From NCBI GenBank assembly GCA_023249695.1, contig JAHFCD010000133.1, positions 1 through 6,644 of the forward strand: a DNA stretch of 6,644 bases. The letters are read 5' to 3'. Position 1 is the first letter of the stretch, and the number at the start of each line of letters is the position of its first letter. Made by a program: the position numbers and the translations under genes. This DNA comes from Elusimicrobiota bacterium. Its GTDB lineage: Bacteria; Elusimicrobiota; Elusimicrobia; UBA1565; UBA9628. The notes beneath the pieces are model-generated. The model saw nothing but the letters and a program-made list of their open reading frames with translations, searched no databases and had not been told where the DNA came from. Shown here piece after piece: positions 1 to 5,947 of this stretch.

Positions 1-2
1 AC

Positions 3-941
3 GGCGGCCGCGTGCGCCTGAGCGGCGTCGACGTCACCGACGTTCCCGCCTACGAGCGCGACGTGCATACGGTCTTCCAGCACTACGCGCTGTTCCCGCA
101 CCTCTCGGTGGCCGACAACATCGCCTTCGGCATGCGCATGGACAAGGTGCCCGAGGCCGAGATCAAGAAGCGGGTTCCCGAGGCGCTGGCCATGGTCAAG
201 CTCCACGGCTTCGAGGCCCGCCGCATCCAGTCGCTCTCCGGCGGCCAGATGCAGCGAATAGCACTTGCACGAGCCATCGCGGGACGACCCGCGGTGCTGC
301 TGCTTGATGAACCGCTCGGCGCGCTCGATCTCAAGCTCCGCAAGGAGATGCAGCTCGAGCTCAAGAACCTCCAGCGGCGGCTGGGCATCGCCTTCATCTA
401 CGTCACGCACGACCAGGAGGAGGCGATGACGATGTCCGACCGCATCGCCGTGTTCAACCACGGCCGCATCGAGCAGGTCGGCACCCCCGGCGAGATCTAC
501 GAGATGCCAAAGACGTCCTTCGTCGCCGACTTCATCGGCGGCGCGAACATCTTCTCGGCCAAAGTGCTTGCCGGCGGCGAGGGCCGAGCGCACCTGATGC
601 TCGAGGACGAGCACGAGCTCGACGTTCCTTTGGATCCCTATGAAACGCTGCCCGCCGTCGGCCAGCGCGTGAAGATCGCTATCCGCCCCGAGCGCGTGAA
701 GGTGTTCTACAAGGACGAGCTGCCCTTCGGCCTGATCCGCTTCGACGCGGTCCTCAAGGACACCGTCTTCCTCGGCGACGCCTGCCAGATCTACCTGCAG
801 ATGTTCAAAAATAATCCCGAGCGCCTCACCATCGCCTGGGCCGGCGGCGACCGCTACGCCGTCCACGACGACATGGGCGTGCCCGTCATCGCGGCCGTGG
901 ATCCCGAGGACGTCTACATCCTCGAACAGGACAATGGCTGA
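3..941 (+). CDS. potA: Polyamine-type ABC transporter ATP-binding protein, 5' partial
   Basis: Cytoplasmic ATPase subunit of a spermidine/putrescine-type importer; it hydrolyses ATP to power the two permeases encoded downstream. The reading frame is open from base 3, so the N-terminus with the Walker A (P-loop) lies before the window. Counting from the GTG at 12 as residue 1, one sees the Q-loop (VFQHYALFPH, 21-30), ABC signature LSGGQ (75-79), Walker B LLLDEP (96-101), D-loop GALD (103-106) and H-loop His133. The region from about 180 to the end has TOBE-domain character (IRPERVKV near 227-234), as in PotA/CysA/MalK-type ATPases. That GTG is not the true start, because conserved family sequence precedes it (GGR, 3-11). 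The stop overlaps the next gene by 8 bases. PotA specificity is inferred from the DVPAYERDVHTVFQ segment and the neighbours; a related cation or opine importer cannot be excluded. Confidence 0.93.
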   Translation, partial: GGRVRLSGVDVTDVPAYERDVHTVFQHYALFPHLSVADNIAFGMRMDKVPEAEIKKRVPEALAMVKLHGFEARRIQSLSGGQMQRIALARAIAGRPAVLLLDEPLGALDLKLRKEMQLELKNLQRRLGIAFIYVTHDQEEAMTMSDRIAVFNHGRIEQVGTPGEIYEMPKTSFVADFIGGANIFSAKVLAGGEGRAHLMLEDEHELDVPLDPYETLPAVGQRVKIAIRPERVKVFYKDELPFGLIRFDAVLKDTVFLGDACQIYLQMFKNNPERLTIAWAGGDRYAVHDDMGVPVIAAVDPEDVYILEQDNG

Positions 942-1992
942 GCCGGTTTCGCGCCGCTCGTTCCTGAAGGCCGCGATCCTCGCGCCCCTCATCCCGTCTT
1001 TGCTCGCGGCGTGCCGCCGCGCCGACGACAAGAAGGTCGTCAACTTCTTCAACTGGTCGAACTACATCGGCAAGGACACGCTGCCGGAGTTCACGAAGCG
1101 CACCGGCGTCGACGTGCGCTACGACCTGTTCGCCGACGAGGACGAGATGTTCACCAAGCTGCGCGCCGGCGCGCGCGGCTACGACCTGATCGTCGTCGGC
1201 GACTACCTGATCCCGCGCTTCAAGTCGCTCAACCTCATCGAGCCGGTTCCCGTCGGAGCGCTCAAGAACCTGGACAACCTGGCGCCGCGCTTCCGCCGCC
1301 CGGGGTACGATCCCGACGAGACCACCGTGCCCTACCTGTGGGGCACGACCGGCATCGCCTACAACAAGAAGAAGCTCAAGAAGGCCCCGACCTCGTGGTG
1401 GGATCTGTGGGACGAGAAATACAAGGACCGCGTCTCCATGCTCGACAACGTCCGCGACTGCATCTCGGTCGCGATGCAGCTCCTCAAGATTCCGCAGTCG
1501 ACGCGCGATCCCGAGGACTTCAAGAAGATCCGCGAGCTGCTCGTGAAGCAGAAGCCTTTGGTCAAGCAGTACTCGAGCGCCTCCTACTTAAACAGCCTCG
1601 TGGCGGGAGAGATCGACCTCGCCATGACCTGGTCGGGCGACCTGTTCCAGACCGCGCGCGAGAACCCCGATCTCGACTACGTGATCCCCAAGGAAGGCAC
1701 CTACATGTGGGTGGACTGCCTCGCGATCATGCGCGGCGCCCGCCACCGCGCGGACACCCTGCGCCTCATCGACTATCTGCTCGAGCCCTCGGTCGCCGCG
1801 GGCATCGCCAACTCCGTGCGCTACGCGACGCCGAACCTGGCCGCGAGCCCCGAGGTGGACAAGGTCCTGCGCGACGACCCCCGCGTGTATCCCACGCCCG
1901 CCGTCATGAAGCAGCTCCAGCTCCACCACGTGCTCGACGGCGAGCAAAGCGAGATGTGGAGCCAGACCTGGGCCGACGTGAAGGTCGCATGA
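934..1992 (+). CDS. potD: Polyamine-type ABC transporter substrate-binding lipoprotein
   Basis: Periplasmic, membrane-anchored solute-binding protein that captures the polyamine and hands it to the PotB/PotC-like channel. It is 352 residues, close to PotD/PotF length. The N-terminus reads SRRSFLK (6-12), a twin-arginine export motif, then a hydrophobic stretch and an LAAC lipobox with the lipidated Cys at 27, so it looks like a Tat-exported lipoprotein. The mature part starts with the family segment FFNWSNYIG (38-46). Aromatic and acidic positions matching the polyamine pocket are present: Trp41, Trp233 (MTWSGD), and Trp259 with Asp261 (PKEGTYMWVD). From memory these correspond to pocket residues of E. 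coli PotD. The ATG overlaps the end of the ATPase gene by 8 bases with only a weak CAGG upstream, which suggests translational coupling. The exact ligand (putrescine, spermidine or another amine) cannot be read from sequence. Confidence 0.93.
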   Translation: MAEPVSRRSFLKAAILAPLIPSLLAACRRADDKKVVNFFNWSNYIGKDTLPEFTKRTGVDVRYDLFADEDEMFTKLRAGARGYDLIVVGDYLIPRFKSLNLIEPVPVGALKNLDNLAPRFRRPGYDPDETTVPYLWGTTGIAYNKKKLKKAPTSWWDLWDEKYKDRVSMLDNVRDCISVAMQLLKIPQSTRDPEDFKKIRELLVKQKPLVKQYSSASYLNSLVAGEIDLAMTWSGDLFQTARENPDLDYVIPKEGTYMWVDCLAIMRGARHRADTLRLIDYLLEPSVAAGIANSVRYATPNLAASPEVDKVLRDDPRVYPTPAVMKQLQLHHVLDGEQSEMWSQTWADVKVA

Positions 1993-2003
1993 GGGCCGCC
2001 TAG

Positions 2004-2864
2004 ATGAGCCGGGCCCTCTCCTGGCTCCTGGGCGGGCGGCGGCCGCTGGCGAGCCATCTCCTGCTTGCCCCGGCCTCGCTGTGGCTCCTTTTCCTGCTCG
2101 TGATCCCCGCCGGCGGACTGATCGCGCTCTCTTTCGCGAAGAACGGGGCCTACGGGGCGATCGTCTGGGAGTTCGGCCTCCAGAACTACCGGCGCGCCTT
2201 CGACCACAAGTATCTGCCGGTGCTCTTCCGGACCTTGGGCTTCGCGGGCGCGACCACCGCGCTGTGCCTCGTCCTCGGCTACCCCGTCGCCTACTTCCTC
2301 ACCTTCCGGGCCGGCCGCTGGCGCAACGCCCTGCTCGTCGGCCTGATGGTCCCGTTCTGGTCCTCGTGCCTGGTGGCCTATTACTCCTGGATGATCGTGC
2401 TCGGCAAAGAAGGCCTCCTCAACACGGCCCTGCTCCGCTTCGGATTCCTGTCCGCCCCGATCGGCTTCCTCTACACCCCGTTCGCGATCCTCCTCGGCCT
2501 CGTCTACTTCTACCTGCCGTTCACGATCCTGCCGCTGTACGCCTCGCTCGACAAGGTGCCCCGCTCCGTCATCGAGGCGGCCTACGACCTCGGCGCGGGC
2601 CGCTGGACGGCCTTCTGGAAGGTCACCTTGCCGCTCTCCCTTCCGGGCGCGGTCGCCGGCTGCGTGCTGACCTTCATCCCGTGCCTCGGCGACTTCCTGA
2701 CCGTGGAGATCCTCGGCGGCCCGCGCTATTACCTGCTCGGCAACCTGATCTCGAACCAGTTCATGATGGCCCAGGACTGGCCGTTCGGCTCCGCGCTGAC
2801 CTCGATCCTCCTCGCCGGCCTGGTCGGCGGCCTATGGCTGTACCAGCGCTGGGAGAAGGCATGA
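2004..2864 (+). CDS. potB: Polyamine-type ABC transporter permease, PotB-like
   Basis: Inner-membrane permease that pairs with the PotC-like subunit to form the translocation pore. It is 286 residues with about six hydrophobic segments, the first near 17-43 and the last near 262-281. The cytoplasmic EAA loop is clear: VIEAAYDLGAGRWTAFWKVT at 189-208, which couples to the ATPase. GDFLTVEILGGP (229-240) is a typical PotB/PotH segment. The start is fixed: an in-frame TAG sits directly before the ATG, and a GAGGG ribosome-binding site (1991-1995) lies 8 bases upstream. The gene is 11 bases after the binding-protein gene and overlaps the next gene by 4 bases in an ATGA arrangement. Assignment as PotB rather than PotC rests on its position, the EAA loop flanks and the GGP segment. 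Confidence 0.93.
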   Translation: MSRALSWLLGGRRPLASHLLLAPASLWLLFLLVIPAGGLIALSFAKNGAYGAIVWEFGLQNYRRAFDHKYLPVLFRTLGFAGATTALCLVLGYPVAYFLTFRAGRWRNALLVGLMVPFWSSCLVAYYSWMIVLGKEGLLNTALLRFGFLSAPIGFLYTPFAILLGLVYFYLPFTILPLYASLDKVPRSVIEAAYDLGAGRWTAFWKVTLPLSLPGAVAGCVLTFIPCLGDFLTVEILGGPRYYLLGNLISNQFMMAQDWPFGSALTSILLAGLVGGLWLYQRWEKA

Positions 2865-3655
2865 GCAAGACCAAGAGGGGGATGGCCGCCTACGTCGCCG
2901 CGCTGTTCGGCTTTCTCTACCTGCCGCTCGGCGTGATGTTCGTCTTCTCCTTCAACGACGCCCGCCGCAACGTCGTCTGGAGGGGCTTCACGCTCAAGTG
3001 GTACAAGGCCCTGTTCCACGACGCCGAGCTGATGAGCGCGATGCTGACCTCGCTCGAACTGGCCGCGGCCGCCGCCGCGATCGCCGCGATCCTCGGCATC
3101 CTCGCCTCCTACGCGATGGTCAAGCACAAGCCCTTCCGCGGGCGGGGGGCCTACGACGCGCTCCTGAACGTCCCGCTGATGATGCCGGAGGTGGCCCTGG
3201 GCGTCGGCCTGCTGACCTTCCTCGTGCGGGCGGGCTACGAGCTCGACTTCACGGCGCTCGCCTGCTCCCACGCCTTGATCTGCCTGCCGTACACGGTCGC
3301 GGCCGTGCGCGCCCGGCTGATCTCCCTGCAGGAATCGTCCTTGGAAGACGCCGCGATGGACCTGGGCGCGACCGAATGGCAGGCCTTCGTCAAGGTGACC
3401 CTGCCGCTCGCGATGCCGGCGATCATCTCCGGCGCGCTCCTGTCCTTCACGGTGAGCTTCCAGGATTTCGTGACGTCCTTCTTCGTCGCGGGCATCGGTA
3501 TCGTGACGATGCCGATCAAGATCTACTCGATGATGAAGTTCGGCGTGACGCCCGAGATCAACGCGCTGTCCGTCTGCCTGCTGCTGGCGACCTTCACCTT
3601 GATCGGCCTCAACGCCGCGTTCGCCGTGCGCCCCGACGAAGCCTCGCGCCACTAG
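2861..3655 (+). CDS. potC: Polyamine-type ABC transporter permease, PotC-like
   Basis: Second inner-membrane permease of the importer, 264 residues, the usual PotC size. Hydrophobic segments lie near 8-31, 60-86, 100-124, 130-150, 184-210 and 236-257. The N-terminal pattern FLYLPLGVMFVFSFN (18-32) is typical of PotC/PotI. The EAA loop is at 162-181 (EDAAMDLGATEWQAFVKVTL), with Glu-Asp-Ala-Ala in place of Glu-Ala-Ala. The same frame is open far upstream across the previous gene, but that part reads as Arg/Pro-rich shadow sequence. The ATG at 2861 has a strong GGAGAAGG ribosome-binding site (2852-2859) and a 4-base overlap with the PotB-like gene. The stop shares a CTAG with the stop of the opposite-strand radical SAM gene. 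It is the last gene of the importer operon. Confidence 0.93.
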   Translation: MSKTKRGMAAYVAALFGFLYLPLGVMFVFSFNDARRNVVWRGFTLKWYKALFHDAELMSAMLTSLELAAAAAAIAAILGILASYAMVKHKPFRGRGAYDALLNVPLMMPEVALGVGLLTFLVRAGYELDFTALACSHALICLPYTVAAVRARLISLQESSLEDAAMDLGATEWQAFVKVTLPLAMPAIISGALLSFTVSFQDFVTSFFVAGIGIVTMPIKIYSMMKFGVTPEINALSVCLLLATFTLIGLNAAFAVRPDEASRH

Positions 3656-4512
3656 CCGCGACGCGTTATCGGTTTCGCGAACGCGGGCATGCCGCCCCGC
3701 TCGATCGCCGGGCGTGAAAAGCCGGGGCAGCGGGGGCTTTCGACGCACCGGGCGCAGATCTCCGCCTTGAAGAACGTCGGATCCGGCGCCTCCTGCACGA
3801 ACCGCTCCGCGTGACGCTTGGCGATGCAGATCGGAAGCTTCTCGAGCTGCACGATCATGCCGAGACGATCCGCCTTCGCGACCGCGGCCGCCAGCGGCGC
3901 CTTGAGGGCATGCAGATCGTAAGCGAGCTCGGGATACGCGTGCCCCGTCCGGTCGGTCTCGATCAGGCCGATGAACTTGATCCCGGGAACGCCCAGCCCG
4001 TGCACGAGCTCGGTGATCTCCGCGAGCCGGTTCGCGTTTTCGGACATGATCAGAACCGAAACGCCGATGCGTTCATGATGCGCGCGAATATTGCGGATGC
4101 CGGCCAAGGTCTTCTCGAAGCTCCCGGGGAGCTTGGTCACCCGGTCGTGGAAATCCGCCGCGTGCGAGTAGAGCGACACCCGCACCGCGAGCGGGCGCGC
4201 GCGCCGGAAGAACGCCTTCGCGTACGCGGCGGAGGCGAACCGGAGCGCGTTGGTCGCCAGCATCGTCTCGAGCCCCGCGTCCTCGGCGAAGCGGACGGCG
4301 TCGGCGAGGAAGGAGTAGGTCGTGGGCTCGCCCCCGAAAAAATCGATCCGCGCATAGCCGTCGCGCTTGGCCGCCTCGATCTCCCGGGTCACCTCCGCGA
4401 AGGTGATCGGCCGTCCCTCCTCGATTTCGTCCATCACGAAGCAGAAGGAGCACCGCTCGTTGCACCGAGCCGTGAGCCTGACGACGTGCGTCCTCGGGAA
4501 AGCGTCCACCAC
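3652..4512 (-). CDS. Radical SAM domain protein with C-terminal Cys cluster
   Basis: A 286-residue cytoplasmic radical SAM enzyme of unknown substrate. The 4Fe-4S/SAM motif is CNERCSFC, with Cys17, Cys21 and Cys24. DFFGGEPTTY (57-66) holds the GGEP motif that contacts the SAM amino group. The middle (104-200) fits the partial TIM-barrel of the family. Near the C-terminus there are further cysteines at 229, 253, 256 and 262 (PIC, then CARCVESPRCPGF), a spacing like the auxiliary-cluster (SPASM/twitch-type) regions of peptide- or small-molecule-modifying radical SAM enzymes. The start is a GTG at 4512, followed directly by a second GTG; there is no convincing ribosome-binding site, and a TATAAT lies just upstream. 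It is convergent with the transporter operon and divergent from the unknown protein at 4547. I could not match it to a named subfamily. It is not clearly HxsC, and a role in the downstream Hxs system is possible but unsupported. Confidence 0.88.
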   Translation of the reverse strand: MVDAFPRTHVVRLTARCNERCSFCFVMDEIEEGRPITFAEVTREIEAAKRDGYARIDFFGGEPTTYSFLADAVRFAEDAGLETMLATNALRFASAAYAKAFFRRARPLAVRVSLYSHAADFHDRVTKLPGSFEKTLAGIRNIRAHHERIGVSVLIMSENANRLAEITELVHGLGVPGIKFIGLIETDRTGHAYPELAYDLHALKAPLAAAVAKADRLGMIVQLEKLPICIAKRHAERFVQEAPDPTFFKAEICARCVESPRCPGFSRPAIERGGMPAFAKPITRRG

Positions 4513-4519
4513 GAGACCG

Positions 4520-4525
4520 ATTATA
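4520..4525 (-). promoter_or_regulatory. Candidate -10 element for the radical SAM gene
   Basis: Read on the - strand this is a perfect TATAAT inside an AT-rich island of otherwise very GC-rich DNA. The start of transcription expected about 7 bases downstream falls at or next to the GTG at 4512, so the mRNA could be leaderless. No good -35 hexamer is found 16-18 bases upstream (CCGGCC, ACCGGC or CACCGG), which lowers confidence. Confidence 0.5.
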
Positions 4526-4531
4526 TAGATT

Positions 4532-4540
4532 TGTTATCCT
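4532..4540 (+). promoter_or_regulatory. Candidate extended -10 element for the gene at 4547
   Basis: TGTTATCCT has the extended -10 form (TGn plus a TATCCT hexamer at 4535-4540) and closely resembles the clearer TGTTATACT at 5428-5436. The predicted start of transcription is near the GTG at 4547, again suggesting a leaderless message. No convincing -35 element is seen. It lies back to back with the opposite-strand -10 candidate. Confidence 0.42.
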
Positions 4541-4546
4541 TGGCCG

Positions 4547-5377
4547 GTGAACCTTCGGCAAGTGACGCAATGGCTCAAGGGCTTCGACGCCGCGAAGGGG
4601 GGAAGCGCGCGCGCCCTCTTGCGCCCGGCGCGACGGCTCGATGAGAGCGTCGTTTCGCCGCTGGTCGAATACGCGGCCTTCGAGGCGAGCTTGAGGTCCG
4701 ACCGCCCCGGCTGGCTGCAGCTGGCCCATCTGCACGTTTACCCGCCCGCGCTGCCCGCCGCGATCGAACCGAAGCTCTTGCACCTCAAAGCCAGCGCCGT
4801 TTGGCGGACGATCGCGGACTTAGAGGCCATGCGGCCCGGCTGGCCACTCGCCCGGATCGAAGCGCGGCTTCACGAGCTGGCGGCCTTGAAGCGCCTCGGA
4901 CCGGCGACCACCTTCAGCTGCGAGTACGACGCCCGCGCGCGGATTCCGCTCAAGATGACGCTTTATGCCCAGCCCCGCTTCGCGAACCGGGACTGCGACG
5001 GATACGATTTCTGGAGCGACGGCCAAGCCCGGTCGAAATACTACCTGCGGATGCCTCTTTCCGCGGCCGGCGCCTTGAAGCCGGCGCTGAGGCGGCGACT
5101 CAACGCCCTCGCCTCGCTCTACCCCGTCCGGGATATCCTGGCCCTCAAACGGGCCGGGGAGGGGGGCTCGCCCGCCAAGGTCGCGCTCCGTTTAAAGGAA
5201 GGCATATCCGGAGACTCCATCGCCGGGGCGCCCGGGTTCGAGGCGTTCCGGCCGTTTATGAGATCGTCCGAGGCGGCCTTGCGGGGTCAAACCGTCTATT
5301 ATTTGGCGTTAGACGCCTCGGGGGAGCTGGAAATCACGTTCCGCCGGACGCCGGCACCTTGGAAGGGTCCGGGTTAA
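4547..5377 (+). CDS. Hypothetical protein, unrecognised family
   Basis: I do not recognise this 276-residue protein. It has no signal peptide, no membrane segment and no familiar catalytic motif, so it is probably cytoplasmic. It has only two cysteines, which are far apart. The second half contains alternating hydrophobic, strand-like stretches: IPLKMTLYAQP (about 146-156), SKYYLRMPL (164-172 region), KVALRLKEG, VYYLALDASGELEITFRR near the end. These hint at an antiparallel beta-rich core joined by charged helices. The GTG at 4547 is the first possible start after an in-frame TAG at 4526; an in-frame GTG at 4562 is an alternative. No Shine-Dalgarno sequence precedes either, which fits the leaderless promoter proposed just upstream. 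It is divergent from a radical SAM gene and could be its partner or substrate-handling protein, but this rests on position only. A terminator candidate follows. Confidence 0.75.
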   Translation: MNLRQVTQWLKGFDAAKGGSARALLRPARRLDESVVSPLVEYAAFEASLRSDRPGWLQLAHLHVYPPALPAAIEPKLLHLKASAVWRTIADLEAMRPGWPLARIEARLHELAALKRLGPATTFSCEYDARARIPLKMTLYAQPRFANRDCDGYDFWSDGQARSKYYLRMPLSAAGALKPALRRRLNALASLYPVRDILALKRAGEGGSPAKVALRLKEGISGDSIAGAPGFEAFRPFMRSSEAALRGQTVYYLALDASGELEITFRRTPAPWKGPG

Positions 5378-5380
5378 CGG

Positions 5381-5414
5381 AAAAAACGGCAATAAGATAA
5401 AAAGCCGTTGTTTT
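5381..5414 (+). terminator. Candidate intrinsic terminator
   Basis: A stem-loop begins 4 bases after the TAA of the preceding gene. The arms AACGGC (5385-5390) and GCCGTT (5404-5409) pair over a 13-base A-rich loop. AAAA (5381-5384) and TTTT (5411-5414) extend the stem with one bulged G and provide the T-tract. The stem is short and the loop long, so termination may be partial. The right arm overlaps the -35 element of the next promoter. Confidence 0.55.
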
Positions 5415-5436
5415 ATCTGAATTCCGCTGTTATACT
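5408..5436 (+). promoter_or_regulatory. Sigma-70-type promoter for the Hxs operon
   Basis: TTGTTT (5408-5413) and TATACT (5431-5436) are separated by exactly 17 bases, and a TG at 5428-5429 gives an extended -10. Transcription should start near 5443, leaving a leader of about 16 bases with the purine-rich GGAAGG and GGGGAG before the ATG at 5459. It is the best promoter-like sequence in the window and should drive the exported protein, the HxsD-like gene and the HxsB-like gene together. Confidence 0.75.
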
Positions 5437-5449
5437 TCGCGGAAGGACC

Positions 5450-5455
5450 GGGGAG
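5450..5455 (+). promoter_or_regulatory. Ribosome-binding site that fixes the start at 5459
   Basis: GGGGAG ends 3 bases before the ATG at 5459, a short spacing; GGAAGG at 5441-5446 may contribute. It supports the ATG over an in-frame TTG at 5408, which lies inside the -35 element and so could not be in the transcript. Confidence 0.6.
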
Positions 5456-5458
5456 CTC

Positions 5459-5905
5459 ATGGCCGACATCAACATTCATATACGCGTCAGCAAGGACATG
5501 CTCCGATGGGGCGCGGTGCTTTTCGTCATGTGCGCCGCAGTGACCGATCTTTCATCGGAAAGCGTCACCCTGACGACCTACTACCCCGCGCCTTCCGGCG
5601 TGTACACGAACATGATCACGACGGGTAAGACGAATTTGGCCCGGGATGGCGACTCGGTCACCATTGGCGTCGTCGCCATGCCGGTGGAGAAGCTGGAGAT
5701 CGGCGGCAACATCAAGGCCTCCGGACATTACAAGTCGGACGTCGACTGCGGAACCCCCGTCTCATACCCTTACAGCGGCTGGACCTACTGCGCGGCCGGG
5801 CAATATGCTACCTATATTCCCGGGGTTTACGTTCGGGACATGCTGGGCGCGACGGCCGCCGCCGGCAGCGTAGCGGGCGGACGTATGTTCTGCTGCCCGA
5901 GGTAG
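5459..5905 (+). CDS. Small exported or anchored protein with YYPAPSGVYT motif and FCCPR end
   Basis: A 148-residue protein, first in the Hxs operon. A basic start is followed by one hydrophobic segment (about 14-30, MLRWGAVLFVMCAAVTD), a signal or membrane anchor with no clear cleavage site. Next comes SVTLTTYYPAPSGVYTN (35-51), which I recall as a recurring N-terminal motif of Elusimicrobiota surface proteins. Then DSVTIGVVAMPVEKLEIGG (65-83) resembles a worn 'NVGIGTTxPxxKLDVxG' unit found in tail-fibre and endosialidase-chaperone-type proteins. The C-terminal half has Cys97 and Cys111, a Gly/Ala-rich stretch (130-141) and an RMFCCPR end (Cys145, Cys146). There is no His-Xaa-Ser repeat. Lower GC around the start contrasts with the transporter genes. 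The role is unknown: a surface or pilus-like component, or the substrate of the downstream maturase. The start is chosen from the promoter and ribosome-binding site. Confidence 0.78.
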   Translation: MADINIHIRVSKDMLRWGAVLFVMCAAVTDLSSESVTLTTYYPAPSGVYTNMITTGKTNLARDGDSVTIGVVAMPVEKLEIGGNIKASGHYKSDVDCGTPVSYPYSGWTYCAAGQYATYIPGVYVRDMLGATAAAGSVAGGRMFCCPR

Positions 5906-5930
5906 ACTCCGCAGTCGCGCGACCGCGAAT

Positions 5931-5936
5931 GGGAGG
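5931..5936 (+). promoter_or_regulatory. Ribosome-binding site of the HxsD-like gene
   Basis: GGGAGG lies 11 bases before the ATG at 5948, a slightly long spacing. No terminator or promoter is evident in the 42-base gap after the previous stop, so the two genes are probably co-transcribed. Confidence 0.55.
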
Positions 5937-5947
5937 CACACCAGTTT

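Noticed and set aside
1011..2003. Long + strand open frame inside the binding-protein gene
   Set aside because: Arg-rich out-of-frame shadow; the overlapping frame is a complete PotD/PotF-like protein with signal peptide and pocket residues.
2081..2860. Long open frame continuous with the PotC-like gene on its 5' side
   Set aside because: It reads as Arg/Pro-rich sequence out of frame with the well-matched PotB-like protein; PotC has its own ribosome-binding site and ATG at 2861.
3662..3685. Inverted repeat CGCGTT...AACGCG considered as a convergent terminator
   Set aside because: It is inside the radical SAM coding sequence, has a 12-base loop and no T-tract on either side.
2729..3748. Long antisense open frame opposite the PotC-like gene
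   Set aside because: His/Arg/Gly-rich translation with no family features; it is a GC-rich shadow of the conserved permease.
3811..4644. Long + strand open frame opposite the radical SAM gene
   Set aside because: It runs antisense to a protein with intact CxxxCxxC and GGEP motifs, and its composition is Arg/Glu-rich shadow-like.
5408..5458. In-frame upstream TTG start for the small exported protein
   Set aside because: It lies in the -35 element and before the expected transcription start at about 5443; the ATG at 5459 has a ribosome-binding site.
5914..5923. Perfect 10-base palindrome GTCGCGCGAC between the exported protein and the HxsD-like gene
   Set aside because: No loop and no T-tract, so not a terminator; such GC palindromes are expected by chance in DNA this GC-rich, and no operator family is recognised.
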